A stretch of 40,927 nt of DNA, from positions 1 to 40,927 of the forward strand of contig OMYR01000016.1 of the NCBI GenBank assembly GCA_900315335.1, given 5' to 3'. The notes beneath the pieces were generated by a model. The model searched no databases. It worked only from the letters and a program-made list of their open reading frames with translations, and had not been told where the DNA came from. Of this stretch, positions 24,088-32,216 are shown piece after piece. Position numbers and translations under genes: made by a program. Position 1 is the first letter of the stretch; each line of letters begins with the position of its first letter. The DNA comes from an uncultured Bacteroidales bacterium (GTDB lineage Bacteria > Bacteroidota > Bacteroidia > Bacteroidales > P3).

Positions 24088-25722
24088 TTACCACTCCAAA
24101 CTTATATCTTGTTTTACAATTCTCCAAGAAAGAACCTTGATTTCAGCAGCGATATAAGTCTCATCACCCGGTTTTTCAGGGTAGATAATATCGTCAGGAT
24201 TATATACAGGAGTTCCCAAACCAACCAAACTCTTAATAGTAGCATCATATACATGGTTACGAACAACACCTACACTACCGTTATTACCTGTTCCGAAGTG
24301 TTTGATATCAAAGAAATAGTAAGTATTTCCACCTGCCCAAACCTTTGCTCCACCAAGATTTTTAAGTGCAGTATTAGCCTCTTCAGTAGTAATAGATTCT
24401 GCATCTTCTGCGTTAGATTTATACCAAGTTATTCCTTTTCCTGTAATGCTCAATTGAGCATATACTTTGTAATTACCAGTAGTAGCTTCACTTGGATTCA
24501 TTCCCAATTCAGTAGGGGTCTTCAATGTTATATCAGATATTGCAATCTGTTCTTTACCGGTACCGTCTGCTTTGTCTTTCCATAAACCGCAAGCAGCAGC
24601 AAATTTATTTATCACACCATCTTTGGTAGTTCTTTCTCCACCATACTCTGCAATTTCAAAAGCGTCGCCATTTGCATGAACCAAATGTGCAGCGATTATT
24701 ACTTGTGTAGGTTTTGCTGGATTTGCACCAGTAGCATTATCAGCAGCATTTTCCTGCATATATGTGTAATTTGTACCAGTGCTATTGAACGCTTTAATAG
24801 CGTTTGCAGGATTAACATTACTACCACCAGTAATAGCATCACCATTAAAGTCTCCCCATTGGAAAGATTTAGTGTTAGGGTTATATGCCCAGAAAGAACG
24901 GAAATAGTCTGACGTATTCCAAGTCCAACCAAGATTCCAAGTCGCAACGATTGCTTTCATCAATGGAGATTCTGCTGTTGTTCTTGTAACATTCCAACCA
25001 TCGAATTTTACATATATTGACTCACCTTCATAGTTCTCACCTGTTGAGTATATACCAGGTGTTACTTCTGTAAGACCAACAGTCAAACGAGCCTTTGCCA
25101 ATACTCTTTCAACATAGATAGTAACAGGATTTGCCAATGCAGCTGTTTCTGTCGGATATAAGTGTCCTGCTACACTTACTTCTTCCATTAACTTACCGTC
25201 CTTAACATATACGGAATTACTCATAATAAATCCGCCAGTAGTACTGCTGTAATCATCAACCAAATCATTTAACTCATCAATGTCATTAATTTCACCAAGA
25301 GCAGTTGGTGGGTTAATAACTGCTATAATAGATGCAGGAACATTTTCGCCTTCCTGAGTCTTAACTACGATAGTAGCATTAACGATTTTCTCAACATTCT
25401 CATCAGAAGGAGTAAGAGTCTGAGCTCCCGGCGTGTAATCGTAGTACGATTTTTCTTCACCAGTAATGGTTTTAACATTTGTAGAAGTGCCGTCAGCTTT
25501 AAAGAAGTAAAATCTAACCTTATTTACTTTGTTCTCCTCAGCTGAACCATCTTCATAATCGCCTGCTTTCATACCAACTCCTCCCTTAGCGTTGATATTT
25601 ACAGATAAGTACTGAGGTTCGCCATATTCACCTGTCTCGCCAGGTCTGTTTGCGTCCTCGTTGTTACAGCCGACTAATGCCAAGCCTGCCGCAACAGCCA
25701 TCAATAAATTTTTTACTTTCAT
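24088..25722 (-). CDS. Major fimbrillin, Mfa1/FimA type (type V pilin)
   Basis: A 544-residue pilin precursor, close in length to P. gingivalis Mfa1. The signal peptide and lipobox LVGC (C19) show export as a lipoprotein. The region YLSVNINAK...GMKAGDYEDGS lines up with the Mfa1 segment around its R-A-G cleavage site, but with K52-A53 in place of Arg-Ala. KVNKVRFYFFKADG starts the N-terminal beta domain, VYVERVLAKARLTVGL the conserved middle strand, and VVRNHVYDATIKSLVGLG with the tail EIKVLSWRIVKQDISLEW the C-terminal domain. In this family the propeptide strand is removed and replaced by the donor strand of the next subunit, which builds the shaft. The gene follows DUF3868 by 34 bases and is followed by a hairpin and then the anchor gene. 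Confidence 0.88.
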   Translation of the reverse strand: MKVKNLLMAVAAGLALVGCNNEDANRPGETGEYGEPQYLSVNINAKGGVGMKAGDYEDGSAEENKVNKVRFYFFKADGTSTNVKTITGEEKSYYDYTPGAQTLTPSDENVEKIVNATIVVKTQEGENVPASIIAVINPPTALGEINDIDELNDLVDDYSSTTGGFIMSNSVYVKDGKLMEEVSVAGHLYPTETAALANPVTIYVERVLAKARLTVGLTEVTPGIYSTGENYEGESIYVKFDGWNVTRTTAESPLMKAIVATWNLGWTWNTSDYFRSFWAYNPNTKSFQWGDFNGDAITGGSNVNPANAIKAFNSTGTNYTYMQENAADNATGANPAKPTQVIIAAHLVHANGDAFEIAEYGGERTTKDGVINKFAAACGLWKDKADGTGKEQIAISDITLKTPTELGMNPSEATTGNYKVYAQLSITGKGITWYKSNAEDAESITTEEANTALKNLGGAKVWAGGNTYYFFDIKHFGTGNNGSVGVVRNHVYDATIKSLVGLGTPVYNPDDIIYPEKPGDETYIAAEIKVLSWRIVKQDISLEW

Positions 25723-25756
25723 TGTCTCTTTAATTTTAAATGTTATTCCTAAATTA

Positions 25757-27190
25757 TTAATATTTTCCTCTTTCTTTCATTTCTTTCAATGTGGCAGTTG
25801 CCTGCTCCAATCCCATTTTCTCCGCTTTCTCAAAATAAGTTGCTGCGGTTTTGTAATCATTCTTTCTTATAGCAAGTGCTCCACGAGCATAGACAGCTTC
25901 GGGTGAATTACCGGCTCTGTCAAGATATTTCTGTGCTATATCGTAATTGTCGTTACGTATGGCTGCATTGGCAGCATTAAGGTTAGCCACCTCATCTTTC
26001 GGGAACATACGTACAGCCGTCTCAAAGATTTCCGTGAATTTATCCGTACCCGGCTCATATTCCTGAGCAACCAAGTAAAACTCATTCAAACTTAACTTCT
26101 GCGGCTCTTCTTCCATAATACGTTTGATTTCCTCTATATCATAGAACGAACGTATTGCATAATCGATACGATAATCGGTACGACGCAAATACGGATAGCA
26201 ATATTTCAATAAGAAACGATATTCTTCCGGATAAGTTTTTTTAAGTTTAGCCTCCTTTGCATCGGGCTCCATATCGCTATCAATCATATCAAGGATTTCT
26301 TCACGATGATTGATATTGGACTTTTCAACATAACGACGCAAACCCTCCCAGTTCTCAGGCTCATATTCCGTTGAGATTATGCCGTCCTTGAAATGGAACA
26401 ACTGGCTTATATGATTTTTGATAGCAGCCGTACGACCCTTAGCCAAGTCGGTATTATGCTTGTATGGGCTTTCGGGCGATGCGTAACCTTTTAACCAAAC
26501 AGAAGTAATGGTGATGTCTTTATCGTTACGAACAGAGTCTATCGTTCCTGCAATCTTGTTTAACTCGGCTGTGTTGTTGTGATATTCCGGATAAATCACA
26601 GTCTGATCCACCGGGAAATCCACGTATGCCGAACCCGCCAATGAACGTGCTTTTGCCATTTCCGCCTTTGGCTTAACAAACAACAGGTTCGGGAAGAATG
26701 CCTCATGATGACGACCTAATTCACCATCGTACTCTGCCAATTTATCGTGGCAACAACCCCAATCGCTTCGGTGGAATTTTAGCGTTGCACCGTCCATCCA
26801 ATCCTTGTATTCGGTAAGATTGCTGTAAGCAACACTATCCGGTTTATTGGATGCACGATAAGATTTTTCGCTCTTGCCCGTGATATTGCTAACACCTTTT
26901 CTTTCATAATAGTAATATCTTCTACGTCCATAGATGCCAACAGAAGGAAGATCGATAGAATCTTTTCCATTGACAAGACGTGGCGTTAGCAACACGGCAC
27001 GATTGGAAGACACATTAAGGTCTTTCAAATTCATATCCATCGCCACATTAAGATATTTACCCTCACGCTCCATTTTGAATGTGTCTATGGAAACGTCGGG
27101 AATTATACGCTTCTTTTCTTGTGCGCCCACTTCCGATATGCAAATCATACCGGTAAGGGCAACAATCATAACATATATTGTCCTTTTCAT
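25757..27190 (-). CDS. DUF3868 protein with OmpA-like and TPR regions, pilus-operon type
   Basis: A 477-residue exported protein with a signal peptide ending SEVGAQ (about residue 24). The N-terminal part (IPDVSIDTFKMEREGKYLNVAMDMNLKDL, LTPRLVNG, LPSVGIYGRRRYYYYER) is the DUF3868 domain found in Bacteroidales fimbrial operons. The middle has an OmpA-like stretch, VWLKGYASPESPYKHNTDLAKGRTAAIKNHI cut here only as an outline: the G-Y-A-S-P-E start and the N-x-x-LAKGR helix are seen near 240-265. The C-terminal 110 residues are TPR-like (AVYARGALAIRKNDYKTAAT, YFEKAEKMGLEQA). It is probably periplasmic or outer-membrane linked and tied to pilus assembly, but its role is not established. It lies 15 bases after the DUF3575 gene and 34 before the fimbrillin gene. 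Confidence 0.8.
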   Translation of the reverse strand: MKRTIYVMIVALTGMICISEVGAQEKKRIIPDVSIDTFKMEREGKYLNVAMDMNLKDLNVSSNRAVLLTPRLVNGKDSIDLPSVGIYGRRRYYYYERKGVSNITGKSEKSYRASNKPDSVAYSNLTEYKDWMDGATLKFHRSDWGCCHDKLAEYDGELGRHHEAFFPNLLFVKPKAEMAKARSLAGSAYVDFPVDQTVIYPEYHNNTAELNKIAGTIDSVRNDKDITITSVWLKGYASPESPYKHNTDLAKGRTAAIKNHISQLFHFKDGIISTEYEPENWEGLRRYVEKSNINHREEILDMIDSDMEPDAKEAKLKKTYPEEYRFLLKYCYPYLRRTDYRIDYAIRSFYDIEEIKRIMEEEPQKLSLNEFYLVAQEYEPGTDKFTEIFETAVRMFPKDEVANLNAANAAIRNDNYDIAQKYLDRAGNSPEAVYARGALAIRKNDYKTAATYFEKAEKMGLEQATATLKEMKERGKY

Positions 27191-27205
27191 ATCCGTTGCT
27201 TGTTT

Positions 27206-27822
27206 TTAGAAAATATAAACGAGATTTAATGCTGCCTTGGTAGGACCAAAATAATGATGAGGCACATCGGTTTCTTCCTTTTTGCCACAACCTGCACAAC
27301 GAAATCTGTCATAACGAGTGTAGGAATAACCTATACCTATCTCTCCTTCAAGATTCCAATGGCGTCCAAGAACCCACGCATAACCATAGGCAACACCCAA
27401 ACCGACAAACCAACCTTGATAACGAGTATCTTTAAGTTTGCGAGCGTCCGTTCCCAAGAAATTGACTTTACCGTCAAAGCCTCCCATATTGAACATTCCG
27501 CCATGTAAGTGCGCACCAAAGAAATGACCGCCATAACGGTCGCACAACCAATAGCGAACCTCAGGCCGAATAGTAGCGTGTTTCCAACGTCTGTTATGAG
27601 AAAGAGTCCAGCCGTTCAACTGCCCCGTAACATCTATTGTCCATTTGGGAGCCAAACCTATCTCTATACCGAGATTAGGACTCAAAAATGCATCAGAAAG
27701 TAGGTTGGTTTTTACCCCCCCCATTGCCCTCTGACAACCTGAGAGGTTCCTGCAATGACAATTACCAAAAATAAAAATATGCGCTTCACCGCGACTTGAC
27801 ATTCATTTTGTTGTCTTTTCAT
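27206..27822 (-). CDS. DUF3575 outer-membrane protein, out of frame at a G8 tract (probable phase-variable OFF state)
   Basis: First gene of the pilus operon. From the ATG at 27822 a 36-codon frame gives a good signal peptide (KRIFLFLVIVIAGTSQVVRG) and stops at TAA directly after eight G (27722-27715). The mature domain continues in another frame, starting VKTNLLSDAFLSPNLGIEIG. It has all the DUF3575 hallmarks: KWTIDVTGQLNGW, WKHATIRPEVRYW, LHGGMFNMGG, YGYAWVLGRHWNLEGEIGIG, a C-x-x-C pair (CAGC) and FGPTKAALNLVYIF. Adding one G (or removing two) joins the frames at QWGGVKTNLL and gives a normal protein of about 204 residues, presumably an outer-membrane beta-barrel. The uninterrupted frame from the ATG at 27802 has no signal peptide and an N-terminus unlike the family. 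Either the gene is switched off in this sequence or the tract length is a sequencing error. Function in pilus biogenesis is inferred from its constant pairing with DUF3868. Confidence 0.85.
27715..27722 (-). repeat. G8 homopolymer, translational switch candidate
   Basis: Eight G on the minus strand at the joint between signal peptide and mature domain of the DUF3575 gene. The frame before the tract ends at a TAA that begins with the first base after it. Tracts of 6 or 9 G would put the gene in frame. Confidence 0.85.
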
Positions 27823-27887
27823 ATTATTAAATATTATCTTTATTTCAAAAAACTTCAATAATTTTCAATAAGCATGAATTGAGAATG

Positions 27888-27920
27888 CAAAATTACAACA
27901 TTTATCTGGAAACCAACAAA
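27888..27920 (-). promoter_or_regulatory. Promoter of the pilus operon
   Basis: TAATTTTG at 27895-27888 (followed by C) with TTTG at 27920-27917 and a 21-base spacer on the minus strand. The predicted start near 27881 gives a leader of about 60 bases before the ATG at 27822. No other promoter is seen before the following six genes. Confidence 0.72.
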
Positions 27921-27940
27921 TAAAACAGGTAAAAAGTGCT

Positions 27941-27956
27941 CCCCCCCCCCCCCCCC
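27941..27956 (-). repeat. G16 homopolymer upstream of the pilus promoter
   Basis: Sixteen consecutive G on the minus strand (C on the plus strand), 20 bases upstream of the -33 box, in otherwise A/T-rich DNA. A run of this length is very prone to slippage and would change the spacing of anything bound further upstream. Confidence 0.9.
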
Positions 27957-27967
27957 GAATTTTTTTT

Positions 27968-27984
27968 CGCTCTTAGTCAGAGCG
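27968..27984. promoter_or_regulatory. Short palindrome upstream of the G16 tract, possible operator
   Basis: CGCTCT-TAGTC-AGAGCG is a 6-bp dyad 11 bases beyond the G16 tract as seen from the pilus operon. If a regulator binds here, its distance to the promoter would depend on the G-tract length. Binding is a guess. Confidence 0.3.
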
Positions 27985-28117
27985 TTAAATACCAGCATTT
28001 TATATTAAAACAACTAAATGCAACATTTTTGTTCCAAACAGGCTCTTTTTAGCCAAAATTTACTACTTTTGTATCTCAAAAACAATTTTTTTCGCACGAT
28101 TTGCTCTCAAAAAAATT

Positions 28118-28597
28118 TCACTTTTTTACAACAATCGACAAAAAAAAATCAAAAACTTTGTTTAAATCATAGCAAAAAAAATTTCGATTGTCGCAACAAT
28201 TTTGCATAAATCGAAATATTATAATGAAAAATCCAACGAAAATACACCTGGTGTTATCGCTATATGTAAACCAATCCAAAAAACTCGAAACTCTATTGTT
28301 CGGAAAACATTGTGCCAACGCTAATACTCCATTCATATCAAGCACATCCGTCAAACGCTTTTTGCCGTCAGGAGCAAGAAGTTTCAACTGGTTAGTGGCA
28401 CTAACCACTTCATTATTCTGCTGTCTTAACTTAGTTTTCAAATACTTCCAATAGTTTCTATTTTTGGTGTAATCATCTTGTGCATTCAACACTCCTATAA
28501 TATCCAATACGGAAAACCACCATTTTGAATTATCGTCGTCCCAAATGGCTCGCACCTGCCTATCGTTAAAAAAACGTATGGAAACCTTATCGCTCAT
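28118..28597 (-). pseudogene. Truncated BRO-N/RhuM-Fic family gene
   Basis: The first 115 residues or so are a BRO-N (antirepressor/RhuM-like) domain: SIRFFNDRQVRAIWDDDNSKWWFSVLDIIGVL, then the NYWKYLKTKL helix, LLAPDGKKRLTDVLDMNGV and a Fic-linker start FLDWFTYSDNT; these are cited in part only. In Bacteroidetes relatives known to me this stretch leads into a Fic (AMPylating) domain with an HPFMEGNGR motif. Here the frame turns after residue 115 (near 28255) into low-complexity sequence (VGFFIIIFRF) and ends at 28118; no Fic motif is present in any frame nearby. It thus looks like a gene that lost its catalytic part, leaving A/T-rich filler up to the pilus promoter region. An intact stand-alone BRO-N protein is less likely. 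Confidence 0.65.
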
Positions 28598-28734
28598 AAC
28601 TGTATTACGTTTTTCAAGTATTGAACAAAATTCATTATATAATTATAACGGCTCTATACCTTATTATATTGGCTCATTGATTAAAAATATCGGCTTTATG
28701 GTTATTTATATTGCCTTGCCGTTCTATTATATTG

Positions 28735-28782
28735 AAAATTATCGGTTAAACAAAACATTTTATTGTCCTGCTTAACCGATAA
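28735..28782 (-). terminator. Hairpin terminator after the fucosidase gene
   Basis: Arms TTATCGGTTAA (28782-28772) and TTAACCGATAA (28749-28739) pair over 11 bp, and eight more pairs with several G-T extend the stem toward a 6-base loop. TTTT follows on the minus strand (28738-28735). It lies about 30 bases after the GH29 stop. Confidence 0.7.
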
Positions 28783-28810
28783 GTCTTACATATATTATTG
28801 TGCCTTTGTT

Positions 28811-30262
28811 TTACAATTCTACAACGATTGCGTTACGTTCCTTGTTTTTCTTGATAAAATTGGCGTTTAGGTTTAAGGTATAAGCTCCGTTTTTGTATCT
28901 TAAAGAGGCTTTTTGTTTAGTGCCAAGAATTTTTTTGCTACCTTTTTTCATTCCGTCAAAGGCAGGAATGTCGTAGGATTTACGCAACGCCGTTGAGTCA
29001 TCAATCAAAATCAAAGCATATATCTGTCCGTCCTTGCCTTGTGTATAACAGATACCGTCTTGCTTATAAGGGGCTATCGGGCGGGTGCTGTATATGGCTT
29101 TGCCATTGACATTCAACCACGCTCCTATGCTATCCATACGACTGACAGCAGCTTGCGGAAGATTACCCAATTCGTCAGGACCGACATTCAACAAAAAGTT
29201 TCCACCCTTACATACAACATCTATCAGCAAATGGATAAGTTTGTTGGTGGATTTGTAGTTATCGTTCGCAACATAAGACCAACTGTCGCCCATAGTCATA
29301 CAAGTCTCCCACGGATAATCCAAAGGCGCGTCGGGTATGGCTTGCTCAGGTGTGCGATAGTTCTCGTACTTGCCGCCTATCGTTCTATCGACGATAATCA
29401 TCGCAGGATTTTTCTCTCTTGCAATCTTAGCGATTTTCGGCATATTGATATCTTGAATACGCTTGTTCTTGCCTATCCATTCTTGGTGGTCAGGGTCAAG
29501 CATAACGCTCCACAAAGGACAAATCCAACCTGCATCAAGCCAAAGAATGTCAATCTTACCATAGTTATGAGTAATCTCCTTGATTTGATTGGTCGTAAAA
29601 TCGCAGAAACGCTGCCACATATCCGGGTGTTTTTCTATGCTGTAATTAACGTTTCTATCGGGTGTTGCCCACAATGGAGACCAATAATCTTCGTTATGCC
29701 AATCGGCTTTGGAGAAATACAAACCGATTTTGAAGTCTTTGTTACGAAAAGATTTTACTACTTCGCCCGTAACATCTCTGCCGTCCTGACCGCCAAACGG
29801 AAAATTCGGATTGGTTATCTTGTAATCCGTCTCTTTTGTATCGTACATACAAAAACCATCGTGATGTTTGGTTGTAAAGACAACATATTTCATTCCGCCT
29901 CTTTGTGCAGCCTCTGCCCATTTGTCGGGATTGAATTGTTTAGGATTAAACTCCGTTGCCAAATTCCAATAATCTTGTTTGTATTTTTCATAAGGCTCTC
30001 CCTTGCGGTCTATCCATTCTTCGTTGCATATACTCCACGATTCAACAACTTGTTTTTGGGCGTACATACCCCAATGCATAAAAAACCCAAACTTCAAATC
30101 CTGCCACTCCGATACGGCTTGCAAGATACGTGAATCGGTCTCGGGTTTTTGTTCATCGTCAGAACGCGGAACTTGAAACTCATAGAGTTTATTCTCTTGC
30201 GCATAGGTGTTGGCGAATAAACCCATAGCCAACATAAATATAATAACCAATCTTTTTTTCAT
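28811..30262 (-). CDS. Alpha-L-fucosidase, GH29, secreted
   Basis: A periplasmic GH29 enzyme of about 483 residues that removes alpha-linked fucose, for example from mucin or milk-type glycans. The start is placed at MKKRLVIIFMLAMG (30262), giving a standard signal peptide ending TYAQ; an upstream ATG would add nine residues. The family motifs are LKFGFFMHWGMYA at the first barrel strand, VVFTTKHHDGFCMYDTK, GLYFSKADWH and the nucleophile Asp243 in DILWLDAGW. LLIDVVCKGGNFLLNVGPDELG closes the barrel and is typical of GH29-A members. A small C-terminal beta domain follows. It lies 52 bases after the PorE-like gene and is ended by a hairpin. No susC/D genes are near. Confidence 0.93.
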   Translation of the reverse strand: MKKRLVIIFMLAMGLFANTYAQENKLYEFQVPRSDDEQKPETDSRILQAVSEWQDLKFGFFMHWGMYAQKQVVESWSICNEEWIDRKGEPYEKYKQDYWNLATEFNPKQFNPDKWAEAAQRGGMKYVVFTTKHHDGFCMYDTKETDYKITNPNFPFGGQDGRDVTGEVVKSFRNKDFKIGLYFSKADWHNEDYWSPLWATPDRNVNYSIEKHPDMWQRFCDFTTNQIKEITHNYGKIDILWLDAGWICPLWSVMLDPDHQEWIGKNKRIQDINMPKIAKIAREKNPAMIIVDRTIGGKYENYRTPEQAIPDAPLDYPWETCMTMGDSWSYVANDNYKSTNKLIHLLIDVVCKGGNFLLNVGPDELGNLPQAAVSRMDSIGAWLNVNGKAIYSTRPIAPYKQDGICYTQGKDGQIYALILIDDSTALRKSYDIPAFDGMKKGSKKILGTKQKASLRYKNGAYTLNLNANFIKKNKERNAIVVEL

Positions 30263-30314
30263 AATGATTATTGTTTTAGTGTTTAACATTGTTATTGTTT
30301 ATTGTGTGTTTATT

Positions 30315-32159
30315 TTATTGTATCTTATATATCACTTTATCTGACGATGTATCTAAAAAAGAGAGTCTGTCTTCTCGAATACCGCTTTTAACGAGGTATT
30401 GTTTTAACGCCTTATTCATCTTGGCATTGGACGAAATTTCTATCCTATACTTGGGCGAGCCTTTCAAAAAAGAGATAAACCTATCCAAGATAGTCTGCGA
30501 CAAATCATCGAATACAACTCCGCTTTGGTCAAAATCAATGGCATTAAGAGGGCAACTCATACCGCTTTCCAACGGCAATTGTTTTATGGTCAAGTTTTTT
30601 GTATCGTACGAAAATTTCTCAACGTAAAACATATATCCCTTTTGGTCTAAAACACAGAGATACTTAGGCGATTTCTCAACAATAAAAGTTGCGTTAGGGT
30701 GTTCGTCGGCGATGTAATAAGCATCGGTCTTGGAATTGCTAAGATTGACAACATTAAGCGTTATATCGCCACGCAGTTGTTTATCCATACTGACATCGAC
30801 CAAAAACCTCTCTTCACTTTGATGCTTTGAGTCCAACTCAAAACGGTTTATTTCCAAAAAATCATTATCCTTGTTCTTGAAGGTCGAATAAGCCGTCTTG
30901 CCGTCCAAACAAACGCCCATCGAATGCTCCGCTTCCTCAGTATTTATCGGGTAGCCGATATTCTGTGCAGGTTTATCACTTTGCAAATCATAGACAAATA
31001 TATCGCTACCGCCCAAAGTCTTCCTGCCATTGGAAAGAAAGTAAAGATGACGGTTATCGGCTGCAATAAACGGATAGGTCTCGCTACCGAAAGTATTTAC
31101 ATTACGTCCCAAATTCTCAGGTTCGCTCCAAGTGTCTTTGCCTTTGCGTTTAGACACCCATATATCGAAATTGCCTTTGCTTCCTTTTCTATTGCTGACG
31201 AAATACAAGGTATTGCCGTCTGGCGATATGGACGGCGAAAACTCATCAAACTCCGATGTATTGAGGTTTATCGCTTTGGGATTGGAGAAATAATCGTCCT
31301 CCAAACGCTCTACATAATAAATATCCCAAGAATCATTATCCGAAGAAGTGTTCTTTACCGAATAAAACACGTAATTGTTATCCGCAGTTATCGAGACCCC
31401 GCCCATTGGCTTAACGTTATTGAACGGGTCGTCCATAATAAAACCCTTATCGTAAAATCCTGTGGAATCAAAAATACTTCGCTCCAAAAATCTGTCGATA
31501 GACGTAGAGACTTCGGAAGTAAAAGAATCCTTGTTGGTGTCTCTTTCTATCTCCTCACGAATGAACCATATCTCGCTTTCGTCCCAAGTAATAAAAGGCT
31601 CATAATAGTTTTTGTTTTTGGCAAGAAAACTTATCTTGGTCGGAGAAAAACTCACTTGGTTGTTCATTGTGGATTTAAGGAAATCACTCCAATCAATATA
31701 GTTTATAGCCTCTTGCTGCAAAGAATCGTATCTATTATCTTGGTCGGTAAGTCTTAAAAAACGTTCAAAATTCTCACTCGCTTTGGCGTACTTTTCTTCC
31801 GTGTAATCAATCATTCCAAGATAATAATATAAGTATGGATGTGAAAATTCCTCGCAATGTTCCATGACCAATGGAAAGTATTTCATAATCATTGTCGTGT
31901 TATCTTTCACAACGCCTATCATACCCATAAGAAAATAAGGGGACGCAAAACTCTCGTCCTCCTTAATAATACTTTGCAAAAGTGTAGATGCCTGAGAATA
32001 TTTCTTATCGTTGAAATACCCAACGGCTTTGATGTATTTTTTTTGCAGGGACTTGCTCACTTCATCCTTACATTCGTCATAATCCAACAGACTTTTCTCC
32101 TGCCCAAACAACAAGCAAGAAAACATCATAACTATTACGACACTCCAAAGTCTATTCAT
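30315..32159 (-). CDS. TPR / PD40 beta-propeller protein, PorE-like, with degenerate OmpA end
   Basis: A 614-residue exported protein. After a signal sequence (LWSVVIVMMFSCLLFGQ, with a poor lipobox around C15) come TPR-like helices at about 35-145 (YFNDKKYSQASTLLQSII, YYLGMIDYTEEKYAKASENF). A WD40-like PD40 propeller follows at about 190-420 (FSPSISPDGNTLYFVSNRKG, YPFIAADNRHLYFLSNGRK), then a CRD-like beta region and a C-terminal OmpA-like remnant (VVFDDLSQTILDRFISFL, YRIEISSNAKMNKALKQYLV). The order TPR-propeller-CRD-OmpA is that of PorE, the T9SS component that contacts peptidoglycan in P. gingivalis. Here the usual D and R of the peptidoglycan-binding loop and helix are missing. It could be a PorE paralogue or another envelope protein. 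The gene is 57 bases after the SRPBCC gene. Confidence 0.75.
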   Translation of the reverse strand: MNRLWSVVIVMMFSCLLFGQEKSLLDYDECKDEVSKSLQKKYIKAVGYFNDKKYSQASTLLQSIIKEDESFASPYFLMGMIGVVKDNTTMIMKYFPLVMEHCEEFSHPYLYYYLGMIDYTEEKYAKASENFERFLRLTDQDNRYDSLQQEAINYIDWSDFLKSTMNNQVSFSPTKISFLAKNKNYYEPFITWDESEIWFIREEIERDTNKDSFTSEVSTSIDRFLERSIFDSTGFYDKGFIMDDPFNNVKPMGGVSITADNNYVFYSVKNTSSDNDSWDIYYVERLEDDYFSNPKAINLNTSEFDEFSPSISPDGNTLYFVSNRKGSKGNFDIWVSKRKGKDTWSEPENLGRNVNTFGSETYPFIAADNRHLYFLSNGRKTLGGSDIFVYDLQSDKPAQNIGYPINTEEAEHSMGVCLDGKTAYSTFKNKDNDFLEINRFELDSKHQSEERFLVDVSMDKQLRGDITLNVVNLSNSKTDAYYIADEHPNATFIVEKSPKYLCVLDQKGYMFYVEKFSYDTKNLTIKQLPLESGMSCPLNAIDFDQSGVVFDDLSQTILDRFISFLKGSPKYRIEISSNAKMNKALKQYLVKSGIREDRLSFLDTSSDKVIYKIQ

Positions 32160-32216
32160 TATTTTTCGCTATAACGCCAAACGATTTGCAAGCCTTTAAT
32201 AAAAAATCTTTTTCCC

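Noticed and set aside
27206..27802. DUF3575 gene starting at the ATG at 27802
   Set aside because: This frame avoids the G8 problem but gives an N-terminus without signal peptide and unlike the family, while the other frame supplies a perfect signal peptide up to the tract.
28064..28071. TACTTTTG on the plus strand as a promoter
   Set aside because: No -33 partner at a usable distance and no plus-strand gene downstream for more than 5 kb.
29039..30133. Open frame of 364 codons on the plus strand opposite the fucosidase gene
   Set aside because: The minus strand carries all GH29 motifs; this frame has no recognisable domain or promoter.
30924..31757. Open frame of 277 codons on the plus strand opposite the PorE-like gene
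   Set aside because: Shadow of the TPR/propeller gene, with no signal peptide or motif of its own.
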